A DNA stretch of 64,000 bases from Euryarchaeota archaeon UBA86. GTDB taxonomy: Archaea > Thermoplasmatota > Poseidoniia > Poseidoniales > Thalassarchaeaceae. The DNA lies in NCBI GenBank assembly GCA_002503055.1, contig DAQX01000007.1, positions 20,377-84,376 of the forward strand. The letters are read 5' to 3'. Numbering within the stretch: position 1 is the first letter of the stretch; each line of letters opens with the position of its first letter. The notes beneath the pieces were generated by a model. The model worked only from the letters and a program-made list of their open reading frames with translations, made no database searches and was not told the origin of the DNA. A program made the position numbers and the translations under genes. Below, piece by piece: positions 26,795-35,812 of the stretch.

Positions 26795-27340
26795 ATGGTT
26801 GTGTCACTAGCCGCCGCACAGGTCTGGGCCGGATTCTGCCTCTTCGGTATCGGATTTGCCATGCATAGGACAGGACCCGCATTCAAGAGGCATCCAGCAG
26901 GGGCACCGGTCGTCTTACTTGGCCTTGCAATCATGTTGCTGCATTCAGAACCACCCAGTCCCGAATCACTTCTTGTACAGGCGGCAACTGACGCAGTGCC
27001 TTGGATTGTTTCTGCAGCAATTGGGATTAGCCTAGTACTTTCAGGGGCCCCAATTTACTCGAATAGAAAGCCCCTAATCCTCCTCGTGGGTTGGGCATTC
27101 ATACTCGCTGCCTGGTACTTTATGCTAGGAATCCTACCCGACTTGACTCTGACTGAGATTTTATCTTGGCTCGGCTCAATTTTAGGGGCGGCTTTGGCAA
27201 TTGCAGTATTTGCTCAATCTGTCAGATATACCGAGAGTAAGACTCCTACTGAGCCCGAGTCCACTCCTTTGTCTGAGAAAGAGAGGAAATATGTTCAGAG
27301 CGTTCTGAAGAGACATTTGGAGGCATCAGATGAGCCCTGA
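26795..27340 (+). CDS. Multi-pass membrane protein, unknown function
   Basis: 181 residues. I do not recognise the family. Hydrophobic segments lie at about 3-22, 38-48, 67-86, 92-113 and 124-144; a charged cytoplasmic tail (145-181) ends in a helix KERKYVQSVLKRHLEASDEP. The first segment with AAAQVWAGFCLFGIGFAM could be a helix or uncleaved signal. It overlaps the following small membrane-protein gene by 11 bases, so the two are probably made together and may form a complex. Divergent from the L44e operon. Confidence 0.6.
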   Translation: MVVSLAAAQVWAGFCLFGIGFAMHRTGPAFKRHPAGAPVVLLGLAIMLLHSEPPSPESLLVQAATDAVPWIVSAAIGISLVLSGAPIYSNRKPLILLVGWAFILAAWYFMLGILPDLTLTEILSWLGSILGAALAIAVFAQSVRYTESKTPTEPESTPLSEKERKYVQSVLKRHLEASDEP

Positions 27341-27686
27341 GATGGATACAATAGTGAATGCTTTCTTGGGCTCTGCCGCCCTCACTTCACTTCTTATCAT
27401 ACTCGCCTTACTTGGTACACTAAACCCGTACCATCGCCCAGCGATTCCACTAACTGTTGTTACAATGGTAATCGTTATTTCTACTTATCTTGCGTCGATT
27501 TCTTGGGGAGGAGATATGGGCACTTTGGCCATTCGAAGCAATCTTGTAAATGGTGCCCTATCAATTCTCGACTTGCTATACCTAGCATTCTCAGTACTCA
27601 CTGCTCTCATCTTACGAGCTTCTCTTCGAAGCCGTCCCGATGATCCCTTGATTGCACTTTCAGAAGCCGAATCAGACTCTGAGTGA
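27330..27686 (+). CDS. Small membrane protein, unknown function
   Basis: 118 residues with three likely helices (about 9-29, 36-54 and 70-92), followed by a short charged tail with SRPDDPLIALSEAESDSE. No family recognised. The 11-base overlap with the preceding gene indicates translational coupling. The two together could be a two-subunit membrane protein; nothing in the sequence points to a substrate. Confidence 0.6.
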   Translation: MSPEMDTIVNAFLGSAALTSLLIILALLGTLNPYHRPAIPLTVVTMVIVISTYLASISWGGDMGTLAIRSNLVNGALSILDLLYLAFSVLTALILRASLRSRPDDPLIALSEAESDSE

Positions 27687-27751
27687 TGCACCCTTATTGG
27701 GCAACTCTCATAACACCCCCTTCGGTCGCCGCGCTGTCCTAGGTGGTAGTG

Positions 27752-27934
27752 ATGTCAAAGGGAACGCCCAGTATGGGAAAGAGGCAGAAGTCCACACACA
27801 TTAGGTGTAGACGCTGTGGAAGACACTCGTATCACAAGACAAAGGGCGTCTGCGCTCACTGCGGTTACGGCGCTACAGCCAAGATGCGAAAATACAGATG
27901 GAACAAGCGTTCTCGTTCTATGGGCTCCAAGTAA
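27752..27934 (+). CDS. rpl37e: 50S ribosomal protein L37e
   Basis: 60 residues with the family's C4 zinc site: CRRCG (Cys19, Cys22) and CAHCG (Cys34, Cys37), flanked by GKRQKSTHI and a basic tail YRWNKRSRS. The ATG at 27752 is preceded by AGGTGG; an in-frame GTG three codons earlier is less likely. A TATA-like CTCATAAC lies about 43 bases before the start. purF follows after 46 bases. Confidence 0.94.
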   Translation: MSKGTPSMGKRQKSTHIRCRRCGRHSYHKTKGVCAHCGYGATAKMRKYRWNKRSRSMGSK

Positions 27935-27980
27935 TCCGGAAAGTGCTAAGTCCTTCACCGCCAGCGCGGAGCGTTATCCG

Positions 27981-29471
27981 ATGTGCGGTATCATCGGTAT
28001 CTTGGGACATCCACACACACAAGTAGCGAGCAGCATCTATGATGGGATGCTAGTCCTTCAGCACCGTGGGCAAGACGCTGCAGGAATAGTCATGAGTGAT
28101 TCTGCTAATATCTATCACAGACGTGCTAACGGGCTTGTCAGGGATGTGTTTAGGGCCAAGCACATGACTAACCTGCACGGGCATATGGGTATTGGGCATG
28201 TTCGTTATCCCACAGCAGGTTCGAGTTCAGTTGCCGAGGCCCAACCGTTCTACACCAACACTCCATTCGGAGTCAGTTTGGCCCACAATGGGAATCTAAA
28301 CAATACGAATGATATCATCAACGGTCTGCTTGAATATGATCACAGGAGAATCAATACCAGCTCCGATTCCGAGGCTTTGTTGAATCTATTTGCAGCCGAG
28401 ATTCAAAGATCGGTAAATGGCAGACCAGGCGGACTCGAGGCTCTTTCTGAGGACGACATCTTTCGAGCAGTAGAGAGAACCCATCTCAGAGTTGAGGGAA
28501 GTTACAGTGTGATTGCAATGATTACTGGATGGGGGCTCGTTGCTTTCAGAGATCCGCATGGAATCAGGCCTCTTTTCATGGGACTCTGTGAGAACGAAGG
28601 TTTCACCGAGAGAATCTTCACTTCTGAAAGCGTGGCATGCTCAGCTCTAGGCTTCACTCCCAAGAGAGATATCGCACCAGGCGAGGCTGTAATCGCGAGA
28701 GTGGACGGCTCATTCTCGGCCAAACAGTGTCACTCCGAACCTAGTCACACTCCTTGTATCTTCGAACATGTGTACTTCGCCCGCCCTGACTCTACCATAG
28801 ACGGAATCTCAGTTCACGGAGCCCGTCTGCGGATGGGTGCCGCACTTGCTAGTAGGGTTCTGAAGGAGCGCCCTGACCATGGAATCGACGCTGTAATCCC
28901 GGTTCCTGACAGCGGTAGGATTGCTGCTATGGAAATGGCCAGAGCCCTAGGCGTGGATTATCGCGAGGGTTTCGTAAAGAATCGCTATATTGGCAGGACA
29001 TTCATAATGCCTGGACAATCGATGAGGAAAGACTCGGTAAAAAAGAAACTCAACACAATTGATTGGGAGTTCGAGGGTAAGACTGTGATGATTGTAGATG
29101 ACAGCATCGTGCGAGGAAACACCTCGCGAAGAATCATTGAAATGGCCAAGGAAGCCGGTGCCAAGCAGGTTTTCTTTGCTTCTTCAGCACCTCCAATCAT
29201 ACATCCAAATGTCTACGGAATCGACATGCCAGCTCGTGCAGAATATGTTGCACATGACCGAACTATCGACGAAATTGCTGAGGCAATTGGCGCTGACTGG
29301 CTAATCTATCAGGAACTGGACGATTTAGTCGAGGCTTGCCTCGGCGAAAACAATGACGGCCCTGTCAATTTCGACTGTTCATGCTTCAATGGCATCTATG
29401 TCACCGGAGGCATTACTGATGAATACCTCTCAAGGGTCGAGAGTACTCGTAACGATGCTGTCAAGTCTTGA
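27981..29471 (+). CDS. purF: Amidophosphoribosyltransferase
   Basis: 496 residues. PurF makes 5-phosphoribosylamine from PRPP and glutamine, the committed step of purine synthesis. Translation from ATG 27981 places Cys2 (MCGIIGILG) as the N-terminal nucleophile after Met removal, which fixes the start. The glutaminase domain has VLQHRGQDAAGI, GHVRYPTAGSS and LAHNGNL. The phosphoribosyltransferase domain has the PRPP loop VMIVDDSIVRGNTSRR at about 368-383. No propeptide is present. Confidence 0.96.
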   Translation: MCGIIGILGHPHTQVASSIYDGMLVLQHRGQDAAGIVMSDSANIYHRRANGLVRDVFRAKHMTNLHGHMGIGHVRYPTAGSSSVAEAQPFYTNTPFGVSLAHNGNLNNTNDIINGLLEYDHRRINTSSDSEALLNLFAAEIQRSVNGRPGGLEALSEDDIFRAVERTHLRVEGSYSVIAMITGWGLVAFRDPHGIRPLFMGLCENEGFTERIFTSESVACSALGFTPKRDIAPGEAVIARVDGSFSAKQCHSEPSHTPCIFEHVYFARPDSTIDGISVHGARLRMGAALASRVLKERPDHGIDAVIPVPDSGRIAAMEMARALGVDYREGFVKNRYIGRTFIMPGQSMRKDSVKKKLNTIDWEFEGKTVMIVDDSIVRGNTSRRIIEMAKEAGAKQVFFASSAPPIIHPNVYGIDMPARAEYVAHDRTIDEIAEAIGADWLIYQELDDLVEACLGENNDGPVNFDCSCFNGIYVTGGITDEYLSRVESTRNDAVKS

Positions 29472-29519
29472 ACGGTCGCGGACGCGGCAGAATGAAGTCA
29501 CATCGACCAATCACGAGCC

Positions 29520-31004
29520 ATGAGAGCCACGATCCCTTCACTAACGGCGACCCCGATTAACGAGGTAGCAAGGCACTGCTGTGAATTAGATGAGGGTAAT
29601 TTTGCAGTAGGGTTTGACTCCGGTTCTGTACATGTTTACGGTTCTGACGGCGTAATAATCAGTACCACTGAGTTGGATGAGAAAATAGTCGGCCTGGCAG
29701 ACTCTGAGGGTAATATCATCGTAGCAACCAGTACTGGTGGCGTCAGGGCCTTTCAGACCGAACTTATTTGGGAGTATGATATTGAATCTGGATGCGAGAT
29801 GATTTGCTCTCATCCCAATGGAGTTCTCGTTGCCGATTCATCAAACAGGCTGCTACTAATCTCAGCACAAGGCACTCTACTGGACTCAGTTGAGTGTAAT
29901 TCGCCAGTGACAATAAACTGCTCTGAGGGCGGTTTCTGTGCTGTCGCTTCTGAGGATGGCAGTATACTGATTCTCAATTCCTCGCTGGAGATTATTCACG
30001 AGTCCAAAGCTGCCGCCGACGATGTTGAGACCGTTTCTTGCATGGAGTTTCGAAGTGACGATGTCCTCATGGTTGCTAGAAACTCATTGGGAGTGGTAGT
30101 CGACGATCGCCCTGAGAACAGAATTGAGTGCTGGCATCCCGAAAGAGGCCTACTGAACACCACTGAAGTATTTTCTAGAGTCACTTGCATGCTGCCTACT
30201 GAGTATGGAGTAGTGGCCGGATGCTTTGATGGATCATTATTGAGGATGGAAATCGGCAGTAACGAGTTAGAGACAATATGTCAATTTGAATACCAAGTAT
30301 CGTTCATTACTATGTGGGAGGAAGATCTCCTGGTTGCCTCTTGGTTTGATATTTTCAGAGTCTCAAATGATTACTCAGTAGTATGGCAGTTTGAGCACCC
30401 CGGGATAGTCGACTGCATATTGCTTCTGGGAGAGAGAGTTGCCCTGATAGGAGATGACAGAAAGCCGAGAAGTACTCCAGCACCAATTGTCATTATTGAT
30501 CCCGATACTCCTGCAACGGAAGACCATTTATCACATCATTACACCGATGAAAGAGAAGAATTCTCTGGTGCACTTTCGCCCGAAGAGGAGGCTAAAGTCG
30601 AATCTAGACCAGAATTCAAACTCGAATCTAACCAAATTCTCCAAGATCTGAATGAGGAGAGCGAGGAAGATGCAATTGAAGCCGAAATTGAAACCGATAT
30701 TCTGGATGAGTTGTCCGCTTCAGCTAGAGCAATCAACCTGCCTCCAGTAGCCGATGCAGGCGAGGATATTACTATGCAATCAGATGATGAAGGTAAGGCC
30801 GAGATAATGCTTGATGGGAGTGGCTCTTATGATCCGGATGGCGATGTTGTATCTTGGGCATGGGAAGATGAGCGGAACAGGGTAATCGGTAGCAGTGACC
30901 GAATAAGAGTAAGACTGTCGAAAGGCGTGCATGTATTCTATCTTACAGTCACGGATGACAAAGGCGCAGCGACTAGGTCCTCGGTAACAGTTCATGTGAA
31001 GTGA
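29520..31004 (+). CDS. Beta-propeller protein with C-terminal PKD domain, no signal peptide
   Basis: 494 residues. The first 330 show repeats of four short strands (FAVGFDSGSVHVYG, NIIVATSTGGVRAF, GVLVADSSNRLLLIS, GVVAGCFDGSLLRME), the pattern of a WD40/PQQ-like propeller. A low-complexity acidic linker with SPEEEAKVESRPEF follows (about 355-400). The end (about 408-494) is a PKD domain: PVADAGEDITM, LDGSGSYDPDGDVVSWAWE, FYLTVTDDKGA. PKD domains are usually extracellular, yet no signal peptide or membrane helix is seen. The acidic linker separates the two parts. Function unknown. Its stop abuts that of the convergent etfA gene. Confidence 0.75.
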   Translation: MRATIPSLTATPINEVARHCCELDEGNFAVGFDSGSVHVYGSDGVIISTTELDEKIVGLADSEGNIIVATSTGGVRAFQTELIWEYDIESGCEMICSHPNGVLVADSSNRLLLISAQGTLLDSVECNSPVTINCSEGGFCAVASEDGSILILNSSLEIIHESKAAADDVETVSCMEFRSDDVLMVARNSLGVVVDDRPENRIECWHPERGLLNTTEVFSRVTCMLPTEYGVVAGCFDGSLLRMEIGSNELETICQFEYQVSFITMWEEDLLVASWFDIFRVSNDYSVVWQFEHPGIVDCILLLGERVALIGDDRKPRSTPAPIVIIDPDTPATEDHLSHHYTDEREEFSGALSPEEEAKVESRPEFKLESNQILQDLNEESEEDAIEAEIETDILDELSASARAINLPPVADAGEDITMQSDDEGKAEIMLDGSGSYDPDGDVVSWAWEDERNRVIGSSDRIRVRLSKGVHVFYLTVTDDKGAATRSSVTVHVK

Positions 31005-31925
31005 CTACAGCTTTGCCAACTCTGTCTTGAGTGCTGGCAATGCGTCTTCCCAAGTAGCAACTATTCCGTAGTCAGCGACTCCGAAGATAGGAGCATCAGG
31101 ATCCTTGTTTATTGCAACGATGTACTTACTGGTCTTCATTCCAGCTAGGTGCTGAATCGCTCCACTGATTCCGACTGCAATATATAGGCTCGGAGTAACT
31201 GTCTTTCCGGTTTGTCCAACCTGCATACTATGTGGTATTTCTTCCCAAGTATCGACTGCGGCCCTGCTGGCACCAACGGCAGCCCCAATCATGTCTGCAA
31301 TCTCGTTTAGGTGAGAAAAGTTCGATGGCTCTCCCATGCCCCTCCCTCCTGAAATAATGATATCTGCCTCGGTGACATCTAGCCTCTCGCTAGCCTTGGC
31401 GATAGCCTCCTTGACAGCCAAGCTCATGTCTGCAGTCTGGTTGACTGTGCTGATATCTGCAGTACCTCCATCTGGAGCAGCATCGAATGCATTGGCTCGA
31501 AGAGTAATAACACAAGGACCATCGACATTGGATGTCTCCATTGCCTTACCCGAATAGATTGGTCTAGAGACAACTAATCCCGCTTCTAATCCAGTAGCAT
31601 CTTGGATTACTGGAATCTTCCTTAGAGCAGCTAGGGATGAAGCAATGTCTCTGCCTCGGGGAGATGCAGCAGCTAGTACCAAATCTCCTGTAGCCTGTGA
31701 GTCCAGGGCAGTGGCCCATGCGCCTCCCTCGTAAGTTCCGAAACAGTCTCCTTCTACAGAGACAACCTTGGAGACACTTGAGATTGACGCAGCCTCTGCT
31801 GCCCCTACTCCGCCAGGACAGAGAACGGTGGTATTTCCTCCGATTGAAGCAGCCGCACCTACAAGTTGGGCGGTAACTGGTGTTAGTCCATCAGCAGTTG
31901 AATCAGCTATTACTGTTACATCCAT
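31005..31925 (-). CDS. etfA: Electron transfer flavoprotein alpha subunit
   Basis: 306 residues. EtfA binds FAD and, with EtfB, takes electrons from acyl-CoA dehydrogenases. The C-terminal FAD domain is clear: SGGRGMGEPSNFSHL, GAAVGASRAAVDTWE, QVGQTGKTVTPSLYIAVGIS and VAINKDPDAPIFGVADYG. The ATG at 31925 has GGTGAT a few bases upstream; a GTG nine bases earlier is less likely. It follows etfB by 9 bases and belongs with the glutaryl-CoA dehydrogenase gene upstream. Confidence 0.95.
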   Translation of the reverse strand: MDVTVIADSTADGLTPVTAQLVGAAASIGGNTTVLCPGGVGAAEAASISSVSKVVSVEGDCFGTYEGGAWATALDSQATGDLVLAAASPRGRDIASSLAALRKIPVIQDATGLEAGLVVSRPIYSGKAMETSNVDGPCVITLRANAFDAAPDGGTADISTVNQTADMSLAVKEAIAKASERLDVTEADIIISGGRGMGEPSNFSHLNEIADMIGAAVGASRAAVDTWEEIPHSMQVGQTGKTVTPSLYIAVGISGAIQHLAGMKTSKYIVAINKDPDAPIFGVADYGIVATWEDALPALKTELAKL

Positions 31926-31934
31926 TAAAATCAC

Positions 31935-32696
31935 CTAAATTACGTTGGCCTCATCTCTCAGTTTACTCACAACCGTGGCTACTGAATCAGCTCCCTCGAA
32001 CTTCTGTCCTGGAGGCTTCTCTGGAGGAGGGGAGTGACTAATTACAGTCACTCTAGATTCGCCCATTGATACACCAAGATCTTCTGGAGAAACAGTCTCA
32101 ATGACCTTCTTCTTTGCCATCATTATCCCTCGCACATTTGGTCTGCGAAGCTCTTCCAATCCCTTATCGAAAGCAAATACGCAGGGCGCAGAAACATGAA
32201 CTCTTTCAGCACCTCCTGAACTGGCACGCAGTGCTGTGTAACCGCCTGCATCAGCAGACACCTCAGATACATGAGAAACGCAACTTGCTCCCATTAGCAT
32301 GGCTACTCCCGGTCCGGTAGAGCCTCCATTAGTGTCAGCAGCCTGTTTACCGCAGAATACAACCTCACATCCGGCTTTTTCTAGAGCGGCTACCAAGACA
32401 GATTGAATCTGAGTACTATCTATGGAATCTTGACCGTCAATTTGCACATGCATCAGTGTATCAGCACCCACTGCAGCAGCATCCGTGAGCATCTTTCCAG
32501 CACGAGCCGGGCCACAAGTAATTGCTACGACATCTCCTCCACTACTTTCCTTTAGCTTCAGAGCGCTCTCAAGAGCATACTCATCGTATGGACTCATCGA
32601 CCACTTACTGACTGCAGACTCATCTACTCTGCCTCCAGAAACTCCAATCTTGGCGGTTGTATCAGGAACTTGCTTGAGTAGGACGCCTATTGCCAT
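31935..32696 (-). CDS. etfB: Electron transfer flavoprotein beta subunit
   Basis: 253 residues with the ETF beta pattern: VLLKQVPDTTAKI at the start, MSPYDEYALESALKLKE, the nucleotide-binding region FCGKQAADTNGGSTGPGVAMLMG, and a C-terminal arm that would wrap EtfA. Located between the acyl-CoA dehydrogenase gene and etfA on the minus strand, supporting a dehydrogenase-ETF electron chain. An AT-rich 62-base leader separates it from the upstream gene, so it may have its own promoter. Confidence 0.95.
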   Translation of the reverse strand: MAIGVLLKQVPDTTAKIGVSGGRVDESAVSKWSMSPYDEYALESALKLKESSGGDVVAITCGPARAGKMLTDAAAVGADTLMHVQIDGQDSIDSTQIQSVLVAALEKAGCEVVFCGKQAADTNGGSTGPGVAMLMGASCVSHVSEVSADAGGYTALRASSGGAERVHVSAPCVFAFDKGLEELRRPNVRGIMMAKKKVIETVSPEDLGVSMGESRVTVISHSPPPEKPPGQKFEGADSVATVVSKLRDEANVI

Positions 32697-32758
32697 GTTA
32701 TCATCACTCCGAGCGCCAGCCCCGCTATCAATTTTAGGAAATACAAGTTTGGAAATTC

Positions 32759-33931
32759 CTAGGGCTCTCTAGTGAAAGATTGGATCCCTGTAATGTGCTT
32801 TCCTAGAATCAAGTTGTGAATATCGTGAGTGCCTTCGTAAGTCTTTACGGACTCTAGATTAGCCATGTGCCTCATGATTGGATATTCATCCAGAATTCCG
32901 TTGGCGCCGTGAATATCTCTCGACATCCTGGCTATCTCCAATGCAATATCGACATTGTTCATCTTTGCAAGTGAGATGTGCTCTGGAATCCAAGTCCCAT
33001 CATCCTTCTTCTTGCCCAAGTGAAATGCCAGAAGTTGAGCCTTGGTAATCTCTCTTAGCATCCAAGATAATTTATTCTGTACTAATTGAAACGATGCTAT
33101 TGGGTGGCCAAATTGAATTCTACTCAATGCATATTCTTTGGTTGAATTGAAACAAGATTGCGCAGCCCCAACAGCTCCCCATGAAATCCCAAATCGAGCA
33201 TTATTCAGGCAACTGAATGGGCCCTTGAGGCCCTTTACCCCGGGTAAAATTCTGTCCTTGGGAATCATACAGTCTTGGAATACCAATTCGCTGGTGACAC
33301 TAGCTTTCAGAGAGTGCTTACCGGTCATCTCAGGAGCTGAAAAACCAGAGTCGTCCTTCTCAACGATAAATCCACGAATCACACCATCTAACTTGGCCCA
33401 TACAACCGCCAAGTCGGCGATTGTACCGTTAGTAATCCACATCTTGGCACCATTTAGCAGGTAGTAATCGCCCTTATCTTCGGCACGAGTAATCATATCG
33501 CCGGGATTCGAGCCGTAATCGGGCTCAGTCAAACCAAAGCAACCGATTAACTCACCACTCGCCATTCTTGGCAAGTAGTGATTCTTCTGCTCCTCGCTTC
33601 CAAAGTCCCAGATTGGGTACATTGCTAGAGAGCCCTGGACACTGGCAAATGATCTCACACCACTATCTCCGCGTTCTAATTCCTGGCAAATGAGCCCGTA
33701 CGCGATGTATGACAAGCCGGGACACCCGTAACCCTTCAGAGGGGCGCCAAGAATTCCCATTTCCCCGAGGTCAACTCTCCACTTGTCCGGAAATACTCCC
33801 TCGTGACAGGCCTGCTCTATGTTTGGAATGACTTCCTTGTCAACCCAGTCTCTAACCATGTCGCGGACCATTTTCTCCTCCTCGGTGAGGAGAGCATCGA
33901 TATCGTAGAAGTCCAATGCCTCGTATGCCAT
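32759..33931 (-). CDS. gcdH: Glutaryl-CoA dehydrogenase-like acyl-CoA dehydrogenase
   Basis: 390 residues of the flavin-dependent acyl-CoA dehydrogenase fold. Several stretches match GcdH closely: FGLTEPDYGSNPGDM, KMWITNGTIADLAVVWAK, RGFIVEKDDSGFSAPEM, and MRHMANLESVKTYEGTHDIHNLILG. The Glu in TYEGTHDIH is the catalytic base. GcdH oxidises and decarboxylates glutaryl-CoA from lysine or tryptophan breakdown. The ATG at 33931 has AGGTGAG just upstream; a GTG at 33940 is the alternative. Downstream genes etfB and etfA supply its electron acceptor. Confidence 0.9.
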   Translation of the reverse strand: MAYEALDFYDIDALLTEEEKMVRDMVRDWVDKEVIPNIEQACHEGVFPDKWRVDLGEMGILGAPLKGYGCPGLSYIAYGLICQELERGDSGVRSFASVQGSLAMYPIWDFGSEEQKNHYLPRMASGELIGCFGLTEPDYGSNPGDMITRAEDKGDYYLLNGAKMWITNGTIADLAVVWAKLDGVIRGFIVEKDDSGFSAPEMTGKHSLKASVTSELVFQDCMIPKDRILPGVKGLKGPFSCLNNARFGISWGAVGAAQSCFNSTKEYALSRIQFGHPIASFQLVQNKLSWMLREITKAQLLAFHLGKKKDDGTWIPEHISLAKMNNVDIALEIARMSRDIHGANGILDEYPIMRHMANLESVKTYEGTHDIHNLILGKHITGIQSFTREP

Positions 33932-33976
33932 GTCTCTCACCTATCGCGACCGCGCAGCCCAAATGAACATTGCCAA

Positions 33977-35194
33977 CTAGCGCCCCCTCTTTCTACGCTC
34001 CTCGCGTTTAGCAATTCGCTTCTCATCAGCCGTACCAAATCTCTGTGTGAACCAGTTCTGCAGTCTTGGGGAGAAACTCAAGCCCACACTAAGAATAACC
34101 AACAGTGTAGCAGCCGGGATTGCAATCAGAATCCATGCACCTAGGATTCCACCGGGAACAGCTTCAGAGGGAGGATGGAACTGAATCAATGTCCCTCTAT
34201 CAGTCAGAATCCAGCCACTATCTCTATCCGTCGCCCATGAGGAAACAATCCTCTGTCCAGCTATGTTCGCATCGAAATCCTCGACATCAGAGTTCTCTAT
34301 CCAGGGAAATGTTGCATTATCGCTCAAATCATGCTCGAACATTGAAAATGGGGCCGCCGCAATAATCGACCTATCTCCCCATTGCCCCGACACTCCAGTA
34401 AATGTTCCTTCAATCTCGGTAATTTGGCTAATTCCTAAGTCCGACCACCAAGGTATATCGGAATTCAATAGGATAGTCCCAATATTACGATCGTCCGAAA
34501 CCGCCACACATCTTCCAGCATCGACAGGAGGGCAATACACATCCTGCCAAGGATATCCAGTTCCTCCAATCCAGTGGATTTCATGATCTCTGTCAATCAC
34601 ACCAATTCCGTCTACAATGCTAGTAACTACACAGAGCATGTGAGCGGTATGACAGTCGATAGCTGTGATATCGCTGCTTCCACGCCCGGCAATTAGGTGA
34701 ACTTCTGCACCTCCATCGGCCGCAGCTCTCATTCTCCACAACCAACCTTCTTGGCCACCAACATATGCCCAAGAACCACTAGGATTCCAGGCGACAGAAA
34801 ATAAGTTAACATTCCCGAAGTCGAGGTCTCCTCCGGCATCGGTAATCGAGTGGTCACTGCTGGCATATCTCAGAACTTCTCCCTTGTCGCCGACAATGAG
34901 GGCAGTCTGGCCACCAGGATGAAAATCCCCTGCATGCAAGTCGATATCATCGTTCCAAACCAACTCAATTCTCTCGGTTGGATCTGATGAGTCCAGTAGT
35001 TCGAGGTATGTATCGGCCCCATAGACAATCACCTTCTCGCCCGATGGGTCGATTACAGCCCCTACGATGCCGAGATCTTCTTCGGCTAGGCTGACCACTT
35101 TATCCAACACAACTGCCGATTCTGCTTGTACATGTGGCGCCAGCATCAGAGATACCAGAAGAACCGACAATACCCTTGTCGCAGAGTAGCCCAT
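33977..35194 (-). CDS. Membrane-anchored secreted beta-propeller protein
   Basis: 405 residues. A signal peptide (about 1-24: RVLSVLLVSLMLAPHVQA) is followed by short four-strand repeats typical of WD40/YVTN propellers (VIDPSGEKVIVYGADTYLELLD, ALIVGDKGEVLRY, SWAYVGGQEGWLWRM). One membrane helix (about 345-370: LGAWILIAIPAATLLVILSVGLSF) and a basic cytoplasmic end RIAKREERRKRGR follow. It is an external sensor or scaffold of unknown partner. It lies upstream of gcdH (45-base gap) in the same direction. Confidence 0.8.
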   Translation of the reverse strand: MGYSATRVLSVLLVSLMLAPHVQAESAVVLDKVVSLAEEDLGIVGAVIDPSGEKVIVYGADTYLELLDSSDPTERIELVWNDDIDLHAGDFHPGGQTALIVGDKGEVLRYASSDHSITDAGGDLDFGNVNLFSVAWNPSGSWAYVGGQEGWLWRMRAAADGGAEVHLIAGRGSSDITAIDCHTAHMLCVVTSIVDGIGVIDRDHEIHWIGGTGYPWQDVYCPPVDAGRCVAVSDDRNIGTILLNSDIPWWSDLGISQITEIEGTFTGVSGQWGDRSIIAAAPFSMFEHDLSDNATFPWIENSDVEDFDANIAGQRIVSSWATDRDSGWILTDRGTLIQFHPPSEAVPGGILGAWILIAIPAATLLVILSVGLSFSPRLQNWFTQRFGTADEKRIAKREERRKRGR

Positions 35195-35289
35195 GTACGG
35201 CGGACGGGCAACTTCTGTTTAGCCAGTTCGACGAACCCCGGGCCTTGAATGGCAACAGCATTCAAGAAGTGACGAGCCAGCGCCGCGGT

Positions 35290-35805
35290 ATGGAGAGATT
35301 CGACGTCAAGAGAGGACTAGTGAAGCAGGTTTCGGAGAATGGGGGTCTGTCAGGACTAGCCAGCGAATACTTCGACGAAGTCAATGACAATGGGGACAAT
35401 TCATTCATCGGCTCTCACGGAGTGATGACTTCAATCGAGGCAAATTATAACGAGAAAGGTGCCCTCATTGTTGATGTCACTAATGTTCCGCCGAATTTCG
35501 AAGACCCTGATGCAGTCAAGGCTGCGATGGAAGACAGGAAAAGATGGACAACATTTCTAGATGCAGCTACTGGTTATAATTCCAAGCAGAGAGGGGACAA
35601 GGCAAAGGAATGGGCCAAGAAAGCTAGCAAGGCCAAGTCGGGTATTTCAGCTGCTCGGCACTTCATGTCAATGTCTGAAAACACGCCAGAAGATCTCGTC
35701 TCTCAGGCAGAATCTATGATTGCTGAGATAGAGGAAGCCCTTGAGCAGGGAGATAACACCAAGGCTGCCGGCAGGGCTGAGAAGTTAGCGAAATTACTCG
35801 ATTGA
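35290..35805 (+). CDS. Conserved archaeal protein of unknown function (possibly DUF5611-like)
   Basis: 171 residues. The N-terminal half (ERFDVKRGLVKQV to IVDVTNVPPNF) is alpha/beta and resembles small archaeal proteins of the DUF5611 type, from memory only. The C-terminal half (about 95-171) is strongly helical and charged (DKAKEWAKKASKAKSG, AESMIAEIEEALEQGDNTKAAGRAEKLAKLL), likely a helical hairpin. The reading frame extends further upstream but across the divergent gene's promoter, so ATG 35290 is preferred. tyrS starts 7 bases after its stop, suggesting one operon. Confidence 0.6.
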   Translation: MERFDVKRGLVKQVSENGGLSGLASEYFDEVNDNGDNSFIGSHGVMTSIEANYNEKGALIVDVTNVPPNFEDPDAVKAAMEDRKRWTTFLDAATGYNSKQRGDKAKEWAKKASKAKSGISAARHFMSMSENTPEDLVSQAESMIAEIEEALEQGDNTKAAGRAEKLAKLLD

Positions 35806-35812
35806 GGTTAGT

